Made by a program: the position numbers and the translations under genes
Shown here: in pieces, positions 23,120-30,163 of the stretch
How positions within the stretch are numbered: the stretch's first letter is position 1
Layout of the letters: each line of letters opens with the position of its first letter
The notes under the pieces: model-generated
What the model saw: only the letters and a program-made list of their open reading frames with translations
Databases searched by the model: none
Told to the model about the DNA's origin: nothing
Assembly (NCBI GenBank): GCA_002418835.1
Contig: DIEX01000027.1
Span: forward strand, 1 to 64,000
Length of the DNA: 64,000 bases
Source: Spirochaetia bacterium UBA5763
GTDB lineage: Bacteria > Spirochaetota > UBA4802 > UBA5550
Direction: 5' to 3'

Positions 23120-25483
23120 TTATTTGAAATTTTGATATGCCGATTTATCGACCTTACGTACTTCGCAAAGTACATCATAAAAACTCTGATTAAAGTCAGA
23201 CGTGTTACAATGATCCTGCGTAAGCTCCTGATATGACCCGGCAATAAACTGATGCCTCTGCCACCCCTTCGGCACACTCACCATGCCCGGGCGCATCTCT
23301 TCACTCAGCACAGCCTTAAGCACAACGTGGCCGCGGTCATTGAAAACCTCAACCACATCACCGGTCTTGACACCTCTGGTGCCGGCATCTTCCGGATGTA
23401 TTTTCACCAGAGGTTCAGCATCAAGCTCCCTGAGCCAAGGTGTGCCGTGCCACTGGCTGTGCAAACGCCATCTCTGACGAACAGTATGATAAACCAGCGG
23501 ATATTTTTTCATAAGCAGATTGCCGGGCCACGCTTCAAAAGGCGGGGTGAAAACCGGAAGATGCTCTCTGCTTTTATCAATTTCTATACCGCAGTCTATT
23601 CTTGGTTTAGGATCTTCAAGGTAGAATTCAAGCCGACCCGAAGGTGAAGGAAATTTATTCCCCGCCCAGTTGACCCAGCATGTGGGGAGAGTCTGTATAA
23701 CTTTTTTTTCAACCAGATTCTCCCAGGTTAATCCTGACGCTCTGGCCAGATCAGTATCAATCAGCATCTGTATAAATTCTTCATCACTATGCTTATAAAA
23801 TTCACCTATACCCATCCCGTTCGCGATAAGACGGTAAATATCCGTGGTGGACTTTGATTCATAAGCCGGCTCAAGGGCCTTTTCACTCAAGGTTGTATGC
23901 GGTTGATCAGGACCCTGGGCAATATCAATTCTCTCAAACCAATGAGCAGCAGGAAGAACGAGGTCGGCATATTTTGTTGTATCTGTTTCAACCATATCAA
24001 CCGCCACAATGAATTCCAGTGCGGGAAATATTGTATTTAATATCTCTTTCTGGTTGGTGGCATTGCACACAACATTGCTGGCAATAATAAACATTGCTTT
24101 TATAGGGTGATCCCTGCCTTTAAGTTTCCCTGATTTAAGAACCTCCTTCAGGTAAATCCATGGAACTATATGAGCATTCATCCCTCTCGGAAATAGATAG
24201 GGTATAAAATTCAGATTATAACCGGAGAGACCACAATGACCGACAGAGGCCCCGGGTTTAGCTATATTACCTGTTAAAGATGCCAGGATGCCCCAGGCAT
24301 GTCCCGTCTGAAGACCATTATTATACTGGATAAACCCGCAGTAGATACTCGACGGTTTATTTTGAGCATAAAGACGGGCTACCTCACGTATCACTTCAGG
24401 TTCAACTTCACATATTTCCGCAACTTTCTCAGGGGGATACTTAGCCATCTCTTCCCGCAGAAGAGTATACGCGGTCGAAACTTTAAATTTACCGACTATA
24501 TAATTACCTTCAAGAGCAGGTTTTTGAACCTCACTTAACATTTTGCCCTCGTTTGAAATCAGGTCCCATACTATATAAGGATCAGGGATCGCCGGAGACT
24601 CAGGCTTTATACCGGTTAAGTCACTCTGCCGTAGAAACTTTTTTGTGTCCTCTCGCACAAGAAAAGGAGCTACAGTGTGATTCAACATAAACTCCTCATC
24701 ATAGAGTTTCTCTGTGATTATTACATTTGCCATGGACATGGCAAGAGCGGGATCTGCTCCCGGCCTTATTGAAATCCACCTGTCAGCCTTGGCTGCGGCA
24801 GTGGTATACCTGGGATCAATAACAATCACTTTCGCTCCTGCCTGCTGTGCATCAGCAATAAATCTCCAGTCATGTGGATGTGAATCAGGAACATTGGCAG
24901 CCCAGACAATAATGGTCTTCGCGTTTGCAAGATCAGCCGGGTCATTCCTCTGGTTAAAAACACCTCCATTACCAAGGACACGCCCAAGTCCGAATGTATC
25001 AGACATATCAAGAGAATATTCAGTCTCAGTTGCCCCAAGCAGATTTGTAAGGCGTTTGATACTATATATTCCCTGAACAAATCCCATATCACCACTGACG
25101 GTAGAAAATGCTATCGACTGTTTTCCGAACTCATCCTGGTATCCCCTGAATTTTGTTGTAATCATTTCAATCGCTTCATCCCATGATATACGCTCCCACT
25201 TCCCTTCACCTCTCTCTCCAGCACGTTTCATAGGATATTTCAAACGATTCGGATCATAAATCCTCTGCACCTGGCTCAAACCTCTCAGGCATACACGGTT
25301 ATAACGCGGATCAGGGAATGGTGCCATTGACGTTTTTACCGCTTTCCCGTCCCTGACATGGACAAATAATCGGCAGCGGCTCTGACAATTACCTATACAC
25401 ACGCAGCTGAAAACTTTCTCTCCCTGTGCTGAAGAAACTTCAGGGCTGGAAACTTCTGAAACACTCGTACCTTGCTTAGCCAT
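23120..25483 (-). CDS. Molybdopterin oxidoreductase catalytic subunit (DMSO reductase family), no Tat leader
   Basis: A 787-residue molybdo-bis-PGD enzyme. It has an N-terminal 4Fe-4S motif (Cys 29, 33, 37 and one near 67), WDEAIEMITTKF, the VIDPRYTTAAAKADRWISIRPGAD segment (about residue 222), and a C-terminal molybdopterin dinucleotide-binding domain (HPEDAGTRGVKTGDVVEVFNDRG). The metal-ligand region YSLDMSDTFGLGR has no Cys, so it is not a nitrate/formate Type I enzyme; Ser or Asp is likelier. The first 26 residues are short and polar with no twin-arginine motif, and an in-frame TAA nine bases upstream excludes a longer leader. The substrate cannot be told. GGGAGG precedes the ATG; a TetR operator is 55 bases upstream. 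Confidence 0.88.
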   Translation of the reverse strand: MAKQGTSVSEVSSPEVSSAQGEKVFSCVCIGNCQSRCRLFVHVRDGKAVKTSMAPFPDPRYNRVCLRGLSQVQRIYDPNRLKYPMKRAGERGEGKWERISWDEAIEMITTKFRGYQDEFGKQSIAFSTVSGDMGFVQGIYSIKRLTNLLGATETEYSLDMSDTFGLGRVLGNGGVFNQRNDPADLANAKTIIVWAANVPDSHPHDWRFIADAQQAGAKVIVIDPRYTTAAAKADRWISIRPGADPALAMSMANVIITEKLYDEEFMLNHTVAPFLVREDTKKFLRQSDLTGIKPESPAIPDPYIVWDLISNEGKMLSEVQKPALEGNYIVGKFKVSTAYTLLREEMAKYPPEKVAEICEVEPEVIREVARLYAQNKPSSIYCGFIQYNNGLQTGHAWGILASLTGNIAKPGASVGHCGLSGYNLNFIPYLFPRGMNAHIVPWIYLKEVLKSGKLKGRDHPIKAMFIIASNVVCNATNQKEILNTIFPALEFIVAVDMVETDTTKYADLVLPAAHWFERIDIAQGPDQPHTTLSEKALEPAYESKSTTDIYRLIANGMGIGEFYKHSDEEFIQMLIDTDLARASGLTWENLVEKKVIQTLPTCWVNWAGNKFPSPSGRLEFYLEDPKPRIDCGIEIDKSREHLPVFTPPFEAWPGNLLMKKYPLVYHTVRQRWRLHSQWHGTPWLRELDAEPLVKIHPEDAGTRGVKTGDVVEVFNDRGHVVLKAVLSEEMRPGMVSVPKGWQRHQFIAGSYQELTQDHCNTSDFNQSFYDVLCEVRKVDKSAYQNFK

Positions 25484-25538
25484 AATACATTACCTCCCTT
25501 AATTTTTAACTCTGATAATACAAATGTCATGATTAATA

Positions 25539-25556
25539 AACCAAACAGTTGGTCAA
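25539..25556. promoter_or_regulatory. Operator of second TetR (molybdoenzyme operon)
   Basis: AACCAAACAGTTGGTCAA, differing by one base from the site at 26201. Read leftwards it contains a TTGACC that could be the -35 box of the molybdoenzyme promoter. Confidence 0.72.
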
Positions 25557-25599
25557 TTTTTTGATTAAAAATAAAACCGATAATGGGAAGTTACCGGTT

Positions 25600-26190
25600 T
25601 TATTTTACCCTTCTTTCATTTATCATTGCTTTTAAAAATTGCATACAGCCCTTTAAAGATTCTGTATCCCCGGAAATTTTTGAGAGAAGTACTCCACCTT
25701 CAATTGAAGCAAGGAGCATTCTGGCAAGAACTTCGACAGGTTCCTTTAATTTAATTTCACCTTTTTTTTCAGCCTGGGTCAGCAATGATATGAATTGATT
25801 CTCCCATCTTTTAAAAATGCTCTCAACAAGTACGGAAATATCTGACCCATCATGCCCGATTTCCAGGGCCATATTCCCGAAAAGACATCCTTTCGAAATA
25901 TCACCCTTCATATGATAGCCGGTTATAGCGTCTATCATGTCAATAATCTGGTCTGATGCGGTAGCATGTTTCACACCTTCATTTATCTGTTTTTCATATC
26001 TTTCCAGTGCCTCATTGAGAACTTCAATAATAAGGGCATCTTTTGATTTATAATGAAAATAAAGGCTCCCCTTCTTTATGCCGGAATTATCAATGATATC
26101 ATTAATACTTGTGTCATAATACCCCCTTCTGTGCAGAAGTTCTAAGGAGGCATCTATTATTCTTTCTTTTGTTTCTTCACCTTTTTGCAT
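25600..26190 (-). CDS. TetR/AcrR-family regulator of the molybdoenzyme operon
   Basis: A 196-residue TetR protein with N-terminal helix-turn-helix (RIIDASLELLHRRGYYDTSI then NDIIDNSGIKKGSLYFHYKSKD, about residues 10-50). Its gene lies directly upstream of the DmsABC-like operon in the same direction, and the same 18-bp site precedes both genes, so it very likely represses both. The ligand is unknown; a substrate of the molybdoenzyme or a toxic analogue is a reasonable guess. Confidence 0.85.
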   Translation of the reverse strand: MQKGEETKERIIDASLELLHRRGYYDTSINDIIDNSGIKKGSLYFHYKSKDALIIEVLNEALERYEKQINEGVKHATASDQIIDMIDAITGYHMKGDISKGCLFGNMALEIGHDGSDISVLVESIFKRWENQFISLLTQAEKKGEIKLKEPVEVLARMLLASIEGGVLLSKISGDTESLKGCMQFLKAMINERRVK

Positions 26191-26200
26191 AAAACCTCAA

Positions 26201-26218
26201 AACCAACCAGTTGGTCAA
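26201..26218. promoter_or_regulatory. Operator of second TetR (autoregulation)
   Basis: AACCAACCAGTTGGTCAA, with CCAAC/GTTGG half sites, lies 10 bases before the TetR start codon. A leftward TTGACT at 26240-26245 could be the -35, which would put this dyad over the -10/start region. Confidence 0.72.
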
Positions 26219-26264
26219 TAATGCTATTTAACAAATTAAAGTCAAATAATTTTTCAAAATGTTT

Positions 26265-26714
26265 CTAAATTGAAAAATCAGACACCACCTTTTTTGAATT
26301 ATTAATTTTTCTGGATTTTTTAATAAGATCCTCAAGCGTGAAGGTATCAAGAAATCCGAGAAGAATTGAACTCATCTCATCCCACACCTGCCTCGTTGCG
26401 CAGGCCGTTGCTTTGTCACAGATCCCGGGATTACTTACGCAGTCCACAAGACAGAGATCCCCCTCAAGGGGTTCAATTATTTCACGCAGAGTAATTTCTG
26501 ATGCCGGTTTACCGAGTAAATATCCCCCGTGCGCGCCTCTGAATGTTGTAACAAGACCCTTTGCTTTCAAAGGCATAATTATCTGACTTAAATATTTTTC
26601 AGAAATTTCTTCAGAGTTTGCGATATCTTTAAGAAAAACCGGTTCTTTACTTTTATTCATGGCAAGAGCAAGCATCAGTCTTACTCCATATCTTGATCGG
26701 GTTGAAAGACGCAT
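26265..26714 (-). CDS. Rrf2-family regulator with three cysteines, sulfur operon
   Basis: A 149-residue Rrf2 protein: winged helix (residues 1-80, GVRLMLALAMNK, ISEKYLSQIIMPLKAKGLVTTFRGAHGGYLLGKPASEI) followed by DCVSNPGICDKATAC, three Cys placed like the Fe-S ligands of IscR (spacing six and five instead of five and five), plus one Cys just upstream. It is the last gene of metY-cysK-rrf2, so it could act like CymR (which senses the O-acetylserine/CysK state) or as an Fe-S sensor of sulfur supply. No isc or suf genes lie nearby. Confidence 0.85.
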   Translation of the reverse strand: MRLSTRSRYGVRLMLALAMNKSKEPVFLKDIANSEEISEKYLSQIIMPLKAKGLVTTFRGAHGGYLLGKPASEITLREIIEPLEGDLCLVDCVSNPGICDKATACATRQVWDEMSSILLGFLDTFTLEDLIKKSRKINNSKKVVSDFSI

Positions 26715-26769
26715 AAACTTCTCCTTAAATAAAAACTGTCAATAGCATTAAAACATCATGAACTGTTAA

Positions 26770-27696
26770 CTATTCTTCAAACAGCCATGTTGAGAGGTAT
26801 CGCTCCCCTGAATCAGGGAGTATAACAACTATTGTCTTGCCATTGGACTCTTCCCTTTTTGCGACAGTCAGTGCTGCTGACAGAGCAGCACCACTTGAAA
26901 TACCGGCAAGGATACCTTCCTGCTTTGCCAGTTTCCTTGAGGCATCTCCTGCGTCAGTATGGGTTACCTGAATTATTTCATCCACTATATCTTTGTTGAA
27001 AACCTGCGGGATAAAACCTGCACCTATACCCTGAATTTTATGCGGACCGGGAGTCCCGCCGGAAAGTACCGGAGAATCAACAGGTTCAACAGCAATTATT
27101 TTAATTGAAGGTTTTCTTTTTTTAAGCGCTTCACCAACTCCTGTGATAGTGCCCCCTGTGCCCACTCCACCGATTACTATATCAACTTCACCCTCTGTAT
27201 CATTCCATATCTCTTCAGCTGTTGTCCTCCTGTGTATTTCAGGATTGGCCGGATTGTTGAACTGCTGAGGTATAAATGAATCCGGGATCTCCTTATGCAG
27301 CGCCTCTGCTTTTGCAATAGCCCCCTGCATCCCCAGTTTACCCTCAGTAAGTACAAGCTCAGCGCCGAATATTTTAAGAAGCAGACGCCTTTCAATACTC
27401 ATTGTATCGGGCATTGTTAGAATAAGCCTGTACCCCTTTGCCGCACTTATGAAAGCAAGTGCCACTCCCGTATTCCCGCTGGTGGGCTCAATAATAGTAG
27501 TCCCCTCTTTAATGAGCCCCTTACGCTCAGCTGCTTCAATCAATGCTGCACCGAGTCTGTCCTTCACGCTTGACAGAGGATTGAATGATTCAATTTTCGC
27601 AAGGAGAGTTACCCCCTTTGATGTATTAAGCTTATTGATCTTAACAAGGGGTGTGTTCCCTATAGTTTCTGTTATGTCATTGAATATCCTTGTCAT
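26770..27696 (-). CDS. cysK: Cysteine synthase (O-acetylserine sulfhydrylase)
   Basis: A 308-residue PLP enzyme making cysteine from O-acetylserine and sulfide. Key features: PLP lysine in PLSSVKDRLGAALIE (about residue 42), TSGNTGVALAF (about 70), GTGGTITGVGEAL (about 177) and GISSGAALSAAL near the C terminus. The start is ATG 27696; an upstream in-frame GTG overlaps the GAGG ribosome-binding site. Lies 24 bases after metY and 55 before the Rrf2 gene. Confidence 0.95.
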   Translation of the reverse strand: MTRIFNDITETIGNTPLVKINKLNTSKGVTLLAKIESFNPLSSVKDRLGAALIEAAERKGLIKEGTTIIEPTSGNTGVALAFISAAKGYRLILTMPDTMSIERRLLLKIFGAELVLTEGKLGMQGAIAKAEALHKEIPDSFIPQQFNNPANPEIHRRTTAEEIWNDTEGEVDIVIGGVGTGGTITGVGEALKKRKPSIKIIAVEPVDSPVLSGGTPGPHKIQGIGAGFIPQVFNKDIVDEIIQVTHTDAGDASRKLAKQEGILAGISSGAALSAALTVAKREESNGKTIVVILPDSGERYLSTWLFEE

Positions 27697-27720
27697 AGAG
27701 TTTATCCTCACTCGATAGAA

Positions 27721-29022
27721 TTAATTATCTGTTTTTTCCAGAGCCTGTTCCAGATCTTCTATTATATCATCAATATGCTCAATGCCGATTGATAACCTTA
27801 TAAAGTCAGGAGTAACCCCTGTTGCAAGCTGCTCCTCCGGTGAAAGCTGCTGGTGAGTTGTACTCGCGGGATGAATAGCAAGAGTTTTTGCATCACCTAC
27901 ATTCGCGAGATGAGAAATAAGCTGAAGTGAATTAATAAACCTTTTCCCTGCTTCAGCACCACCTTTGATTCCGAAACCTATAATGGCACCGGCTCCACCC
28001 TTAAGATATTTATCAGCATTTTTTTTATCCGGACTGCTTTCAAGGCCGGGATAGATTACCCATGATACTGAATTATGCTTTTCAAGATGTTTTGCCACAG
28101 CAAGGGCATTTTCTGAATGACGGGGCATTCTCAAATGCAGTGTTTCCAGCCCTTGTAAAAGTAGAAATGAATTGAAAGGTGAAATTGCAGGGCCGAGATC
28201 CCGGAGCAGTACAACTCTTGCTTTCAATATATACGCAGTATTCCCTGAAGGGGCCAGGGCTTCAATAAATTTTAATCCATGGTAACTCGGTTCAGGATCA
28301 GAAATAAGCGGAAATTTTCCGCTGTTCCAGTCGAATTTGCCTGAATCAACAATAACTCCCCCGATGGATGTTCCATGTCCCCCTATAAACTTTGTTGCAG
28401 AATAAACAATAATATCAACACCATAATCGAACGGACGGAGAATGTATGGTGAAACAGTATTATCAAGAATAAAGGGTATGCCGTGCTTATGAGCAACTTT
28501 AGATATACCTTCAATGTCAGCCACATCAAGCTTCGGATTTCCGATTGATTCAGCATATACAGCCTTTGTCTTCGAAGTTATTGCTTTATCAATTGCTTCA
28601 AGATCGTTGGACTTAACAAAATTAACTTTAATGCCGAATTTTCTGAATGTATTGTGCAGCAGGTTATAGGTGCCGCCATAAAGGTTATCTGCTGAAACAA
28701 TCTCATCACCGGCCTGCGCAATATTCAGGAGAGAAAGTGCTATGGCGGACTGTCCGCTTGCCACAGCAAGTGCCCCCACCCCTCCATCAAGGGCTGCTAT
28801 TCTTTTTTCAAAAACATCAGTGGTGGGATTCATCAGCCGTGTATAAATATTTCCGGGTTCAGTAAGCCCGAAAAGAGCAGCGGCATGGTCAGTGTTGTTA
28901 AACTGATATGATGTCGTCTGATAGATAGGAACTGCTCTTGAACCTGTAGCCGGGTCAGGCTCCTGCCCGCCATGGAGAGCCAGGGATTCTCTTCTCAGTT
29001 TCGCGTCGATTTTACTCATTAA
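27721..29022 (-). CDS. metY: O-acetylhomoserine sulfhydrylase (Cys/Met metabolism PLP enzyme)
   Basis: A 433-residue member of the cystathionine gamma-synthase family with the long MetY-type length and N-terminal TLALHGG-like motif (RESLALHGGQEPDPATGSR). PLP lysine in YSATKFIGGHGTSIGG (about residue 207); NVGDAKTLAIHPASTTHQQL near 365 is the usual C-terminal signature. It makes homocysteine from O-acetylhomoserine and sulfide. ATG at 29022 is preceded by AGGGG; a start 15 bases upstream is possible. First gene of the sulfur operon. Confidence 0.93.
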   Translation of the reverse strand, partial: LMSKIDAKLRRESLALHGGQEPDPATGSRAVPIYQTTSYQFNNTDHAAALFGLTEPGNIYTRLMNPTTDVFEKRIAALDGGVGALAVASGQSAIALSLLNIAQAGDEIVSADNLYGGTYNLLHNTFRKFGIKVNFVKSNDLEAIDKAITSKTKAVYAESIGNPKLDVADIEGISKVAHKHGIPFILDNTVSPYILRPFDYGVDIIVYSATKFIGGHGTSIGGVIVDSGKFDWNSGKFPLISDPEPSYHGLKFIEALAPSGNTAYILKARVVLLRDLGPAISPFNSFLLLQGLETLHLRMPRHSENALAVAKHLEKHNSVSWVIYPGLESSPDKKNADKYLKGGAGAIIGFGIKGGAEAGKRFINSLQLISHLANVGDAKTLAIHPASTTHQQLSPEEQLATGVTPDFIRLSIGIEHIDDIIEDLEQALEKTDN

Positions 29023-29155
29023 GTTACCCCTTGACATTAAATACTATTATTTCTATCGTTTTAGTAGTAATTAAATCTGATTACTTATAAAGTCAATCCA
29101 AAATATAAAAAAATAAATTCAGCAATCTATAATTTTATAGAAATTAAAAATCCTA

Positions 29156-29184
29156 TTGACATGACTATTTGTTAATACCATAAT
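29156..29184 (+). promoter_or_regulatory. Promoter of the TPP riboswitch-thiD transcript
   Basis: TTGACA (29156-29161), a 17-base spacer and CATAAT (29179-29184), just before the riboswitch. Confidence 0.7.
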
Positions 29185-29190
29185 CTTAAT

Positions 29191-29270
29191 ACGCAGGGGA
29201 ACTGATTTTAGTTGAGAAGGTTAAAACCTGACCCTTTGAACCTGGCAGTTAATACTGTAGTAGGGAGCAT
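29191..29270 (+). promoter_or_regulatory. TPP riboswitch (THI element)
   Basis: Shows the conserved order of the thiamin-pyrophosphate aptamer: CAGGGG, TTGAGA (usual consensus CTGAGA), ACCCTTTGAACCTG (29231-29244), a variable stem CTGGCAGTTAATACTG, then GTAGGGAGCAT. It precedes a terminator and the thiamin gene thiD, so ligand binding should favour termination. Confidence 0.93.
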
Positions 29271-29289
29271 TCATTTTAATTCATTATTA

Positions 29290-29325
29290 AAATGCCTGGT
29301 TCTTACGCCAGGCATTTCTGTTTTT
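29290..29325 (+). terminator. Riboswitch-controlled terminator upstream of thiD
   Basis: AAATGCCTGG (29290-29299) and CCAGGCATTT (29308-29317) pair, followed by CTGTTTTT. It is the expression platform of the TPP riboswitch. Confidence 0.85.
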
Positions 29326-29338
29326 ACGGAGGTCTTTT

Positions 29339-30145
29339 ATCAAAAATTTACTTACCATTGCCGGATCTGACTGCAGCGGCGGAGCAGGTATTCAGGCTGA
29401 TTTAAAAACTTTCGCCGCGCACGGAACATTCGGGATGAGCGTTGTTGTTTCAGTAGTTGCAGAAAACACAAGCCGCGTTATATCTATTCATGACATCCCT
29501 CCTCAAATAATTAAAGATCAAATTGACGCCGTTTTTGAGGATATAACTGTTGATGGAGTAAAAATCGGGATGCTCTCCGGCAGTGACTCAATGAAAGCAG
29601 TAGCGGAAAAACTGCGCCAGTACAAACCGGGAACAACTGTGATTGACCCTGTCATGATTGCCAAAGGAGGATGTGCGTTAATGCACCCCGGTGCCCTTGA
29701 TACATTAATCCGGGAGATAATTCCTTTATCTTATCTGCTGACTCCAAATATTCCAGAAGCCGAAACAATTACAAGCATGAAGATTACCGGAATTGATGAA
29801 ATGAAAAAAGCCGCAGCTGCAATTCATGCGATGGGCGCAAAAAATGTACTTATAAAAGGGGGCCATCTGCATGGGGATGCAGAGGACATACTGTTTGACG
29901 GACAAAACTATCAGTCCTATATAACGAAACGGATTGATACAAAGAACACACACGGGACAGGGTGTACTTTTTCTTCAGCAATCACAGCCAATCTTGCTAA
30001 TGGAATGGATTTATACAATGCGGTTAAAAGCGCTAAAAATTACGTTACAACTGCAATTGAACACGCACTCCCTATAGGGAAAGGTCACGGGCCTACGAAT
30101 CATTTTTATAAATTATATACTGCCGCTGGTATGGTTTTAAAATAA
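29339..30145 (+). CDS. thiD: Hydroxymethylpyrimidine (phosphate) kinase, apparent AUC start
   Basis: ThiD phosphorylates HMP and HMP-P for thiamin synthesis. Reading the frame upstream of the first ATG (29435) gives KNLLTIAGSDCSGGAGIQAD and LKTFAAHGTFGMS, the highly conserved ThiD N terminus, so translation must begin near 29339. GGAGG (29328-29332) lies six bases before ATC AAA AAT; no ATG, GTG or TTG is available in frame there, so the start codon appears to be AUC. C-terminal DTKNTHGTGCTFSSAI is the ATP/anion-hole motif. With this start the protein has 268 residues, normal for ThiD. Controlled by the TPP riboswitch upstream. A sequence error turning ATG to ATC is possible. Confidence 0.88.
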   Translation: MKNLLTIAGSDCSGGAGIQADLKTFAAHGTFGMSVVVSVVAENTSRVISIHDIPPQIIKDQIDAVFEDITVDGVKIGMLSGSDSMKAVAEKLRQYKPGTTVIDPVMIAKGGCALMHPGALDTLIREIIPLSYLLTPNIPEAETITSMKITGIDEMKKAAAAIHAMGAKNVLIKGGHLHGDAEDILFDGQNYQSYITKRIDTKNTHGTGCTFSSAITANLANGMDLYNAVKSAKNYVTTAIEHALPIGKGHGPTNHFYKLYTAAGMVLK

Positions 30146-30163
30146 TGTAAAATGAATTAAACT

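Noticed and set aside
29435..29437. First ATG of thiD as start codon
   Set aside because: It would delete about 32 strongly conserved N-terminal residues including the G-S-D-x-S-G-G-A-G motif, and has no ribosome-binding site.
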